From assembly GCF_000383975.1 (NCBI RefSeq), contig NZ_KB913020.1, forward strand, positions 1-64,000: DNA of 64,000 nucleotides. Direction: 5' to 3'. Positions 51,158 through 60,408 of the stretch are shown here, piece by piece (positions within the stretch are counted from its first letter, which is position 1; every line of letters starts with the position of its first letter). Source of the stretch: Natronorubrum tibetense GA33 (GTDB lineage Archaea; Halobacteriota; Halobacteria; Halobacteriales; Natrialbaceae). The notes below the pieces were generated by a model. That model did not search any database. It worked only from the letters and a program-made list of their open reading frames with translations, and was not told the DNA's origin. Both the position numbers and the translations under genes were made by a program.

Positions 51158-52462
51158 CTACGACACTGACTCGGACAGTTTGTTTAAAACATCGCGCTGG
51201 GTTTCCGAGGAGTTGACACAGGCAGACATGACGATGTCCGGGTCGTGAAGGAGACGATGAATTCGATAACTCCCTTCACTTTTTCCACCACCTGTATGCC
51301 TGCTCTCCGTAATTTCGGGAAGAGTCCACTTTTTCATCAGATCGAGAATGCGCTGATGAGTAAGAGATTCGCCGGTGGCGATTTCAGCGACGATGCAGTA
51401 CACATCATACAGTTCACCAGTCGAGAAGGAATCCGTCGAGCGCGTCTTAGTTAGATATGCTAATGCGTAGAGTGCGTATCTGGAATGGGGCGTCCCGTTC
51501 TTAATAATCTGGACCGATCGGTTCAGATCGCTGTACTCGTCAGCTTCACGCACATGCTCTTCGGTGACCCGTTTGCGGTCGTCTTTCTCTGCGAGTTTCC
51601 CGGCAGATCGAAGAATATCGAGCGCGCGACGGGCATCACCGTGATCGCGGGCAGCGAGCGCGGCGGTTAGTTCGATTACGCCATCTTCGAGAACACCGTC
51701 TCTGAACGCATCGATCCGACGCTCGAGGATCGCCTGCAGTTGATTCGCATCGTACGGAGGAAAAATGATCGGATCATCCTGAAAGCTTGAAGCAACGCGT
51801 TCATCGGGCGCATCGGAATAGTCTGTCTTGTTGCTGATTGCGATGACTGAAATGTAACATCCCGTCTTCCCCGCTTCCTCCGATCGAGAGAGTTTCGAGA
51901 GAATTTCGTCGGTATCGTCGCCGAGTTTGTCGATTTCGTCGAGGATCACGATCAAAGAATCGGACTTGTGAAGCAGTCCGTCACCGCCCCAGAGCGCGTC
52001 GTAGTACCGACTCGTCCCAACACCTTCTTTCGGAATGTACCTATCTGGATCGATTACGTTACGGACTTCGAACGCCATCTTTCGCGCTGCTCGTGTCTCG
52101 GTATTGTACTGGTCACAGTCGACATAGGCCGCCGTCAGAGTCGTTCCCTGCATTTGTGCAATGCCTCGAGCACGGCCAGTGACGTGTTTCGCAACGAGCG
52201 ATTTTCCAGTTCCGGTCTTCCCAAAAAGAAAGCCGCTCTCCGGAGGGTTGCCGAATGCAGCCGGTTTCAACAACGTTTCCACGGTTTCGATCTCCCGGTC
52301 GCGACCAACGATCCGGTCTTTTTGTGGAACATGTTGTGGTCGAAGCAGTTCTCGGCGGCGAAAAATAGACGTAGTTTCGTCCGTCATCGGATCATCTTGA
52401 AGATCCTCGATAGACGGAGTCGGAATCGGATCGTTACCCATTACCAGAATGATTTCAACCAT
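51158..52462 (-). CDS. orc1: Orc1/Cdc6 replication initiator
   Basis: 434 residues. AAA+ core with GKTGTGKSLVAKHV (Walker A, near 80), VILDEIDKLGDD (Walker B), and sensor 2 in DHGDARRALDILRSAG (Arg). The C-terminal 85 residues form a winged helix. The start is either the ATG at 52462 or one at 52438. It should bind the boxes flanking the gene and load MCM. Its position between two groups of boxes is the usual layout of haloarchaeal origins. Chromosomes here carry several such genes, so it need not be the main initiator. Confidence 0.95.
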   Translation of the reverse strand: MVEIILVMGNDPIPTPSIEDLQDDPMTDETTSIFRRRELLRPQHVPQKDRIVGRDREIETVETLLKPAAFGNPPESGFLFGKTGTGKSLVAKHVTGRARGIAQMQGTTLTAAYVDCDQYNTETRAARKMAFEVRNVIDPDRYIPKEGVGTSRYYDALWGGDGLLHKSDSLIVILDEIDKLGDDTDEILSKLSRSEEAGKTGCYISVIAISNKTDYSDAPDERVASSFQDDPIIFPPYDANQLQAILERRIDAFRDGVLEDGVIELTAALAARDHGDARRALDILRSAGKLAEKDDRKRVTEEHVREADEYSDLNRSVQIIKNGTPHSRYALYALAYLTKTRSTDSFSTGELYDVYCIVAEIATGESLTHQRILDLMKKWTLPEITESRHTGGGKSEGSYRIHRLLHDPDIVMSACVNSSETQRDVLNKLSESVS

Positions 52463-52480
52463 CTATAATAAATGTGTCGG

Positions 52481-52499
52481 ACCACATTTTCAGTGAAAG
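52481..52499 (+). promoter_or_regulatory. origin recognition box 3, degenerate
   Basis: ACCACATTTTCAGTGAAAG keeps the dyad but lacks the full C-string. It lies 19 bp upstream of the orc1 start and may serve for autoregulation. Confidence 0.65.
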
Positions 52500-52559
52500 T
52501 TGGGAAAGTTTGTGCCATGGACACTATACAGAGACTACAGATGATCGATAACCGATTAC

Positions 52560-52583
52560 CCCACCCCTCATTTTCAGTGAAAC
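52560..52583 (+). promoter_or_regulatory. origin recognition box 4
   Basis: CCACCCCTCATTTTCAGTGA followed by AAC. Same orientation as boxes 1-3. It bounds the AT-rich segment on its left. Confidence 0.85.
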
Positions 52584-52740
52584 AAGATCGCATTCGATTC
52601 AAATACGGAATGAGTATTGGGTGATATGTGATATTGAAAGTTATCTAACATAAACCGACCTACTCACTTCCGCTCTCTCCGTCGATCCTTCGTTACACGT
52701 GATAGCAACCAAACGAGCCTTCGCACTATACGTTCGAGAG

Positions 52741-52764
52741 CTTTCACTGAAAACGAGGGGTGCG
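52741..52764 (-). promoter_or_regulatory. origin recognition box 5, inverted
   Basis: CTTTCACTGAAAACGAGGGG followed by TGCG is the reverse complement of the other boxes. With box 4 it encloses 52584-52740, as in known haloarchaeal origins. Confidence 0.85.
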
Positions 52765-52917
52765 TCCGTCGAACCAACTCTCCACTCGTGCGCCCCCACG
52801 ATCAATATTCATCCCTTCTACCAACACTGCTCGCACTGTAGAAAGCAGACCCCTATCGCTCCCGAACACTTGTGGCCTCACGCCAACATTAATTCGAACC
52901 CACGTGGTCGACCCACT

Positions 52918-54105
52918 ATGCCCAGTACTGACTCCGACACCGACATCGTCCTCGTCGACGGCACGCGAACACCACACGGAACGCTGCTCGGATCGCTCGC
53001 GGACGTCGAACCAGTCGAGTTGGGCCGCATAGCGCTGGACGGCCTCCTCGATCGAGTCTCCATCGACGACACAGACGTCGACTGGGTGGCCCTCGGCAAC
53101 GCCATCCAGGCCGGAATCGGGCAAGTTCCGGGTCGACAGGTCGTCGTGAAGTCCGCGCTCCCGAACGAGACGCGCGCGACAACGATCAACGAGGCCTCGG
53201 GATCCGGGGTGAGCGCCATCTCGCTCGCCGCGGACCGAATTGCGGCGGGCCGAGCCGAGTTCGCGATTGCTGGCGGCTTCGAGTCCATGTCGAACGCCCC
53301 GTGGATCCTCCCGGGCTACCGGAAGGGCCGTCGCCACGGCAACGTCGAACTCGAGGACTCGATGCTGCTCGACTCGCTGTGGGACGTGAACCTCGACGTC
53401 CACATGGGCGAGATCACCGAAGGGCTGGTCGAGCGCGAAGCGGTTTCGCGTGAGGCACAGGACGAGTACGCCCTCGAGAGTCACCAGCGCGCCGCCGAAG
53501 CGATCGAATTCGGCGCGTTCGACGACGAAATCGTCCCCGTCGAGACGAACGGCGAGACGGTCGACACTGATCAGGGCCCGCGACCCGATTCGACGCTGGA
53601 GGATCTGGCCGAACTGCCGACACCGTTCGCGGAGAACGGCACGATCACCCCCGGAAACGCCTCAAAGCTCAGCGACGGGGCGGGCGCGGTTCTGCTGGCC
53701 GACGGGGCGGCGGCCGCGGACCGCGGTCTCGAGCCGATGGCGCGCGTCGTCGACTACGCGACCGCCTATCGAGACCCCGACCGGTTCAACGAGGCCGTCG
53801 GCGATGTCGTCGAGAACCTGCTCGAGCGAAACGACCTCGTCGCCGAGGATGTCGACGCCTACTGGATCAACGAAGCCTTCGCCGCCCAGGCGGTCTACGT
53901 CATGGACCGGGTCGGCATTCCGAGGGAGAAGATGAACCCGAACGGCGGGGCGGTCGCCTTCGGCCATCCGATCGGTGCCTCCGGCGGGATGCTCGCGGCC
54001 AGCCTCGCCTACCAGTTCCAGAACGATCCGAACGTCTCCCGGGGCTTCCTCGGCATGAGCATCGGCGGCGGCGGGGCAATTATGGCGCTGCTCGAGGAGT
54101 GGTGA
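52918..54105 (+). CDS. thiolase-family protein with Ser in place of both catalytic Cys (haloarchaeal-type)
   Basis: 395 residues from the ATG at 52918. Thiolase fold with INEASGSGVSAISLA where most thiolases have a nucleophilic Cys (x-C-G-S-G), NPNGGAVAFGHPIGASG with the conserved His, and GMSIGGGGAIMA where a second Cys is expected. So both Cys positions are Ser. As I recall, haloarchaeal beta-ketothiolases of the PHBV pathway use a Ser-His-His triad and a second (OB-fold) subunit; no such partner is next door. It may make or cleave 3-ketoacyl-CoA. Upstream boxes of the origin lie within 160 bp. Confidence 0.82.
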   Translation: MPSTDSDTDIVLVDGTRTPHGTLLGSLADVEPVELGRIALDGLLDRVSIDDTDVDWVALGNAIQAGIGQVPGRQVVVKSALPNETRATTINEASGSGVSAISLAADRIAAGRAEFAIAGGFESMSNAPWILPGYRKGRRHGNVELEDSMLLDSLWDVNLDVHMGEITEGLVEREAVSREAQDEYALESHQRAAEAIEFGAFDDEIVPVETNGETVDTDQGPRPDSTLEDLAELPTPFAENGTITPGNASKLSDGAGAVLLADGAAAADRGLEPMARVVDYATAYRDPDRFNEAVGDVVENLLERNDLVAEDVDAYWINEAFAAQAVYVMDRVGIPREKMNPNGGAVAFGHPIGASGGMLAASLAYQFQNDPNVSRGFLGMSIGGGGAIMALLEEW

Positions 54106-54166
54106 GCGCAGCCGACGATCAGTATCAGCGAGAAAAGCTATACCGCTCACTCCGCACGGTACGGGC

Positions 54167-55537
54167 ATGACGAGTACGAGCACGAGTCGAGTAGCGGGTC
54201 GAGCGGCCGCGGACCTCGCTGCATTCGTCGCAACACTTTCGAGCGAAGACGTCCCCGAAGAAGCCCTCAGATTGGCCGAACGGGCGGTTCTCGACACGGT
54301 CGGCGTGACGCTGGCCGGCGCGGGCACCGAAGCCGGCACGATCGCGTCGGCCGCACTGGACGACGGTGGCGGCGAGACGACCGTTCTCGGTCGCGACGAG
54401 AGCCGTCCGCTCTCGGACGCGGTCTTCGCGAACGCGACCGCCGGGCACGCGCTCGATTTCGACGATGTCGCGCTCGCCGCGATGGACGGCCATCCGAGCG
54501 TTACGATGGTCGCGCCACTGCTGGCCGTCGGCGAGCGCGAGGGTACGAGCGGAAGCGAACTACTGACGGCCTTCGTTGCGGGATTCGAAACCCAAAACTA
54601 TCTCTCGCGACCGATCAGCCCCGGACACTACGAGGATGGCTGGCACGCGACGTCCACTATCGGCGTCTTCGGCGCGGCCGCGGCAGTCAGCAGACTGCTC
54701 GAGCTATCCCCCGAACGCATCGAACACGCGCTCGCGATCGCCGCCTCGATGCCGGCCGGACTCAAGCGGAACTTCGGCTCGACGACCAAGCCGATCCACG
54801 CCGGACAGGCGGCCCGGTCGGGGACGACCGCGGCACTGCTTGCGGCAGAAGGCGCGACGGCGAACCCGGGCGCGATCGACGGCGAGGACGGCTTCTTCGA
54901 CCTGTACTGCGGCGACGAACGGCCGACCCTCGACAAACTGCCCAAGCTGGGAACGCGGTGGTCGATCCTCGAGGACGGTATCGATGTCAAAAAGTACCCC
55001 TGCTGTTACTACACCCACGCCGCGATCTACGCCGCGAGCGAACTGGCGGACAGACACGAACTCGAGGCCGGAACGATCGACGAGGTCGCCGTGACGGCCT
55101 CGCAAGGAGCAGCCGACGCGCTCGAGTACGACGATCCCGATACCGGACTCGAGGCGAAGTTTTCGATGCCGTATCTCGTCGCGAGCGCCATCGCCCGGGA
55201 ACGAGTCGATCTGGCCGCGTTCGACGCGGAGCGACTCGACGAGTCGGCTGTCCAGTTCGTCCGCGACCGAGTTCAGCTGACGATCGACGACGAGTTACCG
55301 TACGATTCGAACGCAGTACGCATCGAAATTACGACGCGCGACGGGGAGACGTACGAGCGCACCCAGCAACGACCGCCGGGGACCCACGACGATCCGCTCT
55401 CGAACGAGGAACTCCGCGAGAAGTTCTGCATGTGCGCCGAGCGCGCACCGGCGGCCGTCGATATCGACGACGCCTTACACGCGCTGGGCTCGCTTCGGAC
55501 GGTTCCAGACGTCGGAGATGTCCTCGAGACGCTCTGA
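54167..55537 (+). CDS. MmgE/PrpD-family protein
   Basis: 456 residues, typical length. The family includes 2-methylcitrate dehydratase, cis-aconitate decarboxylase and iminodisuccinate epimerase. Family patterns: TVGVTLAGAGTEAGTIASAA, NATAGHALDFDDV and NFGSTTKPIHAGQAARSG. The last is the substrate-binding Lys/His region. It follows the thiolase by 61 bp, so one acyl-CoA or organic-acid route is plausible; the substrate is not evident. Confidence 0.85.
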   Translation: MTSTSTSRVAGRAAADLAAFVATLSSEDVPEEALRLAERAVLDTVGVTLAGAGTEAGTIASAALDDGGGETTVLGRDESRPLSDAVFANATAGHALDFDDVALAAMDGHPSVTMVAPLLAVGEREGTSGSELLTAFVAGFETQNYLSRPISPGHYEDGWHATSTIGVFGAAAAVSRLLELSPERIEHALAIAASMPAGLKRNFGSTTKPIHAGQAARSGTTAALLAAEGATANPGAIDGEDGFFDLYCGDERPTLDKLPKLGTRWSILEDGIDVKKYPCCYYTHAAIYAASELADRHELEAGTIDEVAVTASQGAADALEYDDPDTGLEAKFSMPYLVASAIARERVDLAAFDAERLDESAVQFVRDRVQLTIDDELPYDSNAVRIEITTRDGETYERTQQRPPGTHDDPLSNEELREKFCMCAERAPAAVDIDDALHALGSLRTVPDVGDVLETL

Positions 55538-55687
55538 TACAACCGTGAACCGACGATCGAGGCCAAAACGAAGCCGTGTCGAATATCGCCGTAACTCCAC
55601 CGAGGGCCTGTCGCACTGTCGCCCGGACCGACCAGCCCCTCGAGCCCTTCGGGACGTTTAGGTAACAGCCGTCCCGAACGTTCGCTA

Positions 55688-56758
55688 ATGACGCTATATT
55701 CGCGGGTTCGCCCCCTCGCGTTCAAGTTACCAGCCGAGACCGCCCACGACCTCGGCAAGCGGACGCTCCGGACGGCCCAGTCGACGTGGCCAACGCGAAC
55801 GGCTCTCTCAGCTGTGTACCAGTACGAGCATCCGGCCCTCGAGGTCGATCTGTTCGACACCACGTTTCCGAACCCCGTCGGCGTCGCCGCTGGGTTCGAC
55901 AAGAACGCCGAAGTGACCCACGCCCTCGAGGCGCTCGGCTTCGGCTTCGTCGAAATCGGTACCGTGACGCCATACCCCCAGTCGGGGAACGATCGACCGC
56001 GCCTGTTCCGTCTGCAAGAAGACGAGGCGATGGTCAACCGGATGGGATTCAACGGCCAGGGGATGGAACGCGTGAAATCACGACTCGAGACCGACGGGAC
56101 GCCCGGCTTCCCGCTCGGCGTGAACATCGGCAAGATGAACTCCTCGAACGAACGGGAGGCGATCGAGGACTACCGGCGCGTCTTCGATCGGCTCTCGCCC
56201 TTTGCCGACTACGTCGTCGTCAACGTCTCCTGTCCGAACACGCCCGACGAGTTCGACGAGGCCTCGCCTGACCACCTACGAGAGATCTTCGAGACGCTCG
56301 AGGCCGAAAACGACGCGGACGTCCCGATGCTAGTCAAGATCGGCCCCGACGAACCCGAGGAGTCGGTACTCGACCTCGTCGACATCATCCAGGAGTTCGA
56401 TCTCGACGGAATCGTCGCGACAAATACCTCCACGAGCCGCGAGGGGCTCGAGTCACCGAACCGAGAGGAGTGGGGCGGCCTCAGTGGCAATCCGCTCCAG
56501 GACCGGTCGACGGACGTGATTCGAACGATCGCCGAGTACACGGACGGCAATCTCCCGATCGTTGGCGTCGGCGGCGTCGACTCGCCTGGTAGCGCCTACG
56601 AGAAGATTCTGGCCGGTGCCTCGCTCGTCCAGCTGTACACCGGATTCGTCTACGAGGGACCAGCCACGGCAAAACGGATCAATCAAGGATTGGTACAGCT
56701 ACTCGAGCGGGACGGGTTCGCGTCAGTCGAGGACGCCGTGGGTGCGGGCCTCGATTGA
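55688..56758 (+). CDS. pyrD: dihydroorotate dehydrogenase (quinone), class 2
   Basis: 356 residues. FMN enzyme of pyrimidine synthesis that passes electrons to quinone at the membrane. Class 2 features: N-terminal helix (LYSRVRPLAFKLPAETAHDL), AAGFDKNAEV, NRMGFNGQG, VNVSCPNTP with the catalytic Ser, NTSTSR and GVGGVDSPGSAYEKI. A TATA-like GTTTAGGTAA lies about 35 bp upstream. pyrC is nearby on the opposite strand. Confidence 0.94.
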   Translation: MTLYSRVRPLAFKLPAETAHDLGKRTLRTAQSTWPTRTALSAVYQYEHPALEVDLFDTTFPNPVGVAAGFDKNAEVTHALEALGFGFVEIGTVTPYPQSGNDRPRLFRLQEDEAMVNRMGFNGQGMERVKSRLETDGTPGFPLGVNIGKMNSSNEREAIEDYRRVFDRLSPFADYVVVNVSCPNTPDEFDEASPDHLREIFETLEAENDADVPMLVKIGPDEPEESVLDLVDIIQEFDLDGIVATNTSTSREGLESPNREEWGGLSGNPLQDRSTDVIRTIAEYTDGNLPIVGVGGVDSPGSAYEKILAGASLVQLYTGFVYEGPATAKRINQGLVQLLERDGFASVEDAVGAGLD

Positions 56759-56810
56759 GAGCTGCAAGTACGGATCTCGATTACGAATTGCGTCTGCGTT
56801 GCGACATCGA

Positions 56811-57041
56811 TCAGTCCGCGGGTTCGGGGTCGTCGATCGCATCGCCGAGCCCGTGCATCTCTGCGGGACCAACGGTCTCGTTGATGCGTTTCTCGCGAAT
56901 TTCACGGCTCCCGGACTCCCCCTTCTGGGATTCGACTACGGGTTCCGCGTCGCCGTCGGTTACGGAGAGGTAGACCGACCGGAGTTGTTCCGTCCTATCC
57001 ACCTCACGGGACTCGTCCGCCTCGGATTCGAAATTTGTCAT
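56811..57041 (-). CDS. small acidic hypothetical protein
   Basis: 76 residues, Glu/Asp-rich, no hydrophobic helix and no Cys. Middle part SGSREIREKRINETVGPAEM may form a helix. Not recognised. A strong TATA box and a perfect inverted repeat stand just upstream, so it looks like a regulated gene. It converges with pyrD at 52 bp. Confidence 0.6.
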   Translation of the reverse strand: MTNFESEADESREVDRTEQLRSVYLSVTDGDAEPVVESQKGESGSREIREKRINETVGPAEMHGLGDAIDDPEPAD

Positions 57042-57064
57042 CGTTTGTGATACTCATTGATCCC

Positions 57065-57087
57065 AGTTGATCGTCAACTAATATAAA
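57065..57087 (-). promoter_or_regulatory. promoter with operator-like inverted repeat
   Basis: TTTATATT (57080-57087 on the minus strand) is a good TATA box 39-46 bp from the ATG. Directly after it lies AGTTGA-CGA-TCAACT (57065-57079), a perfect 6-bp inverted repeat between TATA and the expected start of transcription. A repressor bound there would block the promoter. Confidence 0.65.
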
Positions 57088-57186
57088 TTCATCGCCACAT
57101 TCAGTTGATGAGAATCGCCACGGCGAACGAGATCGAATAGCTGTCCGATCAGAAAAATCGAGTAAGTGGGAGCGAAGTCGTAGTTC

Positions 57187-58554
57187 TCAGTCGACGTCGA
57201 CACGCGTTCCGTAACCCGATTCGCCGACCACGTCGCCATCCTCGTAGACGACCTCGCCGCGGACGACCGTCGACACCACGTTTCCGGTGAACGACTCACC
57301 CACGAACGGCGTGACGCAGTTCTTCGAGTGGAGTTCGTCGCTCTCCTCGAGCGACCACTCTCGGTCGGGATCGACGACCGTGAAGTCGGCGTCCGTACCC
57401 ACCTGCAGCGAGCCCTTCTGGGGGTACATGCCCCAGATCTGGGCCGGTCGGGTCGAATGGCGGCGGACCCACTCCTCGAGCGTGAGTCGGCCCTGGTCCA
57501 CGAAGGAAAGCATCACCGGGACTTCGGTCTCGAGACCAACAAACCCTGAAATGGCCTCCCAGGTGTTGCCGAACGGGTCGTCAACTTTCTTCTCTTCGGG
57601 GGTGTGGGGAGCATGATCGGTCGCGATACAGTCGATCGCACCGTCGTCGATCCCGACCTCCCAGAGCTTCTCGCGCTCCTCCGCGTTCCGAATGGGGGGC
57701 TGGATCCGCGCCGGATTCCCCTTCTCACGCATGACCTCCTCGGTGAACCAGAGGTAATGAGGTGTCGTCTCGGCAGTCACGTCCACGCCGCGATCTTTCC
57801 CGCGGGCGACGGCCTCGGCGGCCGATCCCGAGGAGACGTGGTACATGTGGATTTTCGCGCCGGTCTCCTCGGCGAAGGTGATCATCCGTTCGACGGCCTC
57901 GCGCTCGGCGATCACGGGGCGGGAGTGGGAGTGATCGATCGGATCGTTCCGCCCTTCGGCCTGGAACTGCTCCGTGTAGTGATCGATGATCTCCCCGTTT
58001 TCCTCGTGGAATCCGAGACGTTTGCCCGTCTCCCGAATCTTCTCCATCGCCTCGAGGATCTCTCCGTCGTTCGGCGGCGGGACATCCCCCACCGTCGATC
58101 CGAGGAAGATCTTGTAGCCGAGCGCGCCGGCCTCGTCAATAGCCGGGATCAAGTCGAGGTTCTCGCTCGTGACGACGACGTAGCTTTGAAAGTCGACGTG
58201 AGCCGACGCCTCACCGCGCTCGAATTTTAACTCGAGATGCTCGGGACGGTCGATGACGGGATCAGTGTTCGGCATCCCGACGACGGTCGTCACGCCACCG
58301 GCCGCGGCCGCTCGCGTCGCAGACTCCCAGTCTTCCTTGTACTCGAGGCCGGGTTCGCGGTTATGAATGTGGCAATCGACGATTCCCGGCACGAGGACGT
58401 TTCCGTCGCCGTCGACGATGCGATCCGCGTCGGGCAGGCGGTCGCTCCGACCGACGGCGACGATCTCACCGTCCTCGACGGCGACACCCGAGTTCGGCGT
58501 CCGCCCGGCGGGCGTCACCACGGTACAGTTGCGCACGACGAGGTCCACAGTCAT
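57187..58554 (-). CDS. pyrC: dihydroorotase
   Basis: 455 residues from the ATG at 58554. Amidohydrolase fold with two metals: DCHIHNREPGLEYKEDW (HxH), GYKIFLGST with the likely carboxylated Lys, GFHEENGE and MYHVSSGSAAE (two His), and CIATDHAPHTPEEK (Asp). Closes the ring in pyrimidine synthesis; its product is the substrate of PyrD at 55688. The two genes face each other across the 76-residue gene. Class I type (long). Confidence 0.92.
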   Translation of the reverse strand: MTVDLVVRNCTVVTPAGRTPNSGVAVEDGEIVAVGRSDRLPDADRIVDGDGNVLVPGIVDCHIHNREPGLEYKEDWESATRAAAAGGVTTVVGMPNTDPVIDRPEHLELKFERGEASAHVDFQSYVVVTSENLDLIPAIDEAGALGYKIFLGSTVGDVPPPNDGEILEAMEKIRETGKRLGFHEENGEIIDHYTEQFQAEGRNDPIDHSHSRPVIAEREAVERMITFAEETGAKIHMYHVSSGSAAEAVARGKDRGVDVTAETTPHYLWFTEEVMREKGNPARIQPPIRNAEEREKLWEVGIDDGAIDCIATDHAPHTPEEKKVDDPFGNTWEAISGFVGLETEVPVMLSFVDQGRLTLEEWVRRHSTRPAQIWGMYPQKGSLQVGTDADFTVVDPDREWSLEESDELHSKNCVTPFVGESFTGNVVSTVVRGEVVYEDGDVVGESGYGTRVDVD

Positions 58555-58829
58555 TGCCGGGAGTTGCCGAGCGCGGCGCATATAGCTTCTGTTGGGCGGT
58601 GGGCGCAGAGGCCGCGTTCCCGCACGACAGTTGCCTCGAATCCCACGGGCGCTCGAACGTGTCGACTCGGCCTCTCGATTCCCCGCGGGCCGTCGAACCC
58701 GAAGCGTCTCGATGAGGAAGCCAACCCGGTGATGAGGCCGGCTCGGTAGCGAATGACTAGCGCGTAGGGACCGAATACGGTGGGGTACGGGTGCTATACT
58801 AAACGGCGGGGAGGTGGGACGGAGAGTAG

Positions 58830-59810
58830 ATGGATTCGCCAGCGATTCGTGACAAGACGGTGCTCGTGACCGGTGGAGCGGGCTTCATCGGCAGTCACCT
58901 CGTTGAGGCCCTGGCCCCGCACAACGAGGTCCGGATACTCGACAACTTCTCGTCGGGCGACCGGACGAACCTCCCCGAGAACGTGACGATCGTCGAGGGA
59001 GATATCCGCGATCCGATCGCCCTGCAGCAGGCAGCACGCGGCGTGGACATCATCTTCCACCACGCCGCCGTCGTCAGCGTCTCCCGCAGCGTCGACGCCC
59101 CCCGCCAAAGCAACGAGACGAATCTCGACGCGAGTTTGCTCGTCTTAGAGCAGGCCCGCCAGGAGGACGCACGGGTCGTCGTCGCCTCGAGCGCGGCGGT
59201 CTACGGCCATCCGGACGAGCTCCCGGTCTCGGAGACGGCGTCGACCGAGCCGTCGTCTCCGTACGGCATTCAAAAGCTCGCGCTCGATCAGTACACCCGA
59301 CTCTACGAGGATCTGTACGGTCTCGAGACGGTGGCCCTGCGGTACTTCAACGCCTACGGGCCGCGCCAGCAGGGCCCCTACAGCGGCGTCATCTCGACGT
59401 TTCTCGAGCAGGCGCAAGCGGACGAGCCGATTACGATCGAAGGCGACGGCGAGCAGACTCGCGATTTCGTCCACGTGAGCGACATCGTCTGGGCGAACCT
59501 GTACGCGGCCACCACCGACGATGTCGGTGAAGCGTACAACATCGGGACAGGGACCCGGACGCCGATCGAGGAGTTAGCCGAGACGATCCGAGACGCGACC
59601 GACTCGTTGTCGTCGATCGTTCATCGCGACCCCCGTCCCGGAGACATCAGACACAGCGGGGCGGATATCACCAGAGCAAAACGTACGCTCGGGTTCGAGC
59701 CGCGAGTGAGCCTCGAGTGTGGGATTCAGTCACTCGTCGACGGAACGCCGCTCACACCGGTCGACGGGGACACCGAGTCCGTTCTGGGGTCGACGACGAG
59801 CGGTCGCTAA
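58830..59810 (+). CDS. NAD-dependent epimerase/dehydratase (UDP-glucose 4-epimerase-like)
   Basis: 326 residues. Extended SDR: GGAGFIGSHL at about 13-22, ASSAAVYG (Ser), YGIQKLALDQY with the Tyr-x3-Lys pair, and RYFNAYGPRQ. It likely converts a nucleotide sugar for surface glycan. Stand-alone gene; preceding 275 bp hold no gene. Unlike the enzyme at 24.9 kb it has no CBS domain. Confidence 0.9.
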   Translation: MDSPAIRDKTVLVTGGAGFIGSHLVEALAPHNEVRILDNFSSGDRTNLPENVTIVEGDIRDPIALQQAARGVDIIFHHAAVVSVSRSVDAPRQSNETNLDASLLVLEQARQEDARVVVASSAAVYGHPDELPVSETASTEPSSPYGIQKLALDQYTRLYEDLYGLETVALRYFNAYGPRQQGPYSGVISTFLEQAQADEPITIEGDGEQTRDFVHVSDIVWANLYAATTDDVGEAYNIGTGTRTPIEELAETIRDATDSLSSIVHRDPRPGDIRHSGADITRAKRTLGFEPRVSLECGIQSLVDGTPLTPVDGDTESVLGSTTSGR

Positions 59811-60054
59811 CACCCGCACGATCGTTCGTCCGATCGTATGACGGCTGTATGAGCAGTATAACACTCGTTTTGGAGCGTCGGAGAGAATGAGGGCCATCGA
59901 GAGCCGATCCGGGACGGCAGAGCCACAGTCGATATCGCACAGGGATAAAATAACCGAAGAGTGTCTCGAAAACCGACTTCTGAAGCCGTATAACGCGGTT
60001 TTGATGAGTGTAGGTGAAAGATAACTAACGGTATCCACGGCCTCAAGGAGACGT

Positions 60055-60408
60055 ATGATCGAAAGCCTCGTCGTATTCGCAGTGAGCCTACTCATCGGCG
60101 CTATCGGCATCTACGCCGGTGCAAAGGTGATCGTCGACTCCGAAGATTATACGTACGCACTCGTCACAGCCCTGTTAGGGGCGATCATCTGGGGCGTCGT
60201 CGGGTTCTTCTTCGGTTGGATCCCGCTGCTCGGACCGCTCCTAGTCTTCGTCGCCTACCTCGCGATCATCAACGCCCGGTATCCGGGCGGTTGGGTCGAC
60301 GCGGCCGCGATCACGATCGTCGCCTGGCTCTCCGTCCTGATCGTGCTCTACGTCCTCGCCCTCGTCGGTGTGACCGGATTCGACGCCGTCGGCGTGCCGG
60401 GCGTCTGA
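60055..60408 (+). CDS. small integral membrane protein
   Basis: 117 residues with four helices (ESLVVFAVSLLIGAIGIYAG, LVTALLGAIIWGVVGFFFGW, LLGPLLVFVAYLAIINARYP, AAITIVAWLSVLIVLYVLAL). The family is common in haloarchaea but I cannot name it. Gene stands alone. Confidence 0.7.
   Translation: MIESLVVFAVSLLIGAIGIYAGAKVIVDSEDYTYALVTALLGAIIWGVVGFFFGWIPLLGPLLVFVAYLAIINARYPGGWVDAAAITIVAWLSVLIVLYVLALVGVTGFDAVGVPGV

Larger units (their letters stand above)
52463..52917. other. candidate replication origin (orc1-linked)
   Basis: Box 3 and box 4 face box 5 across 157 bp. The part nearest box 4, about 52590-52660 (CAAATACGGAATGAGTATTG, GATATGTGATATTG), is AT-rich and could be the unwinding element. 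Boxes 1 and 2 lie on the far side of orc1. The rest, 52765-52917, leads into the thiolase promoter. No gene in this gap. Confidence 0.8.
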
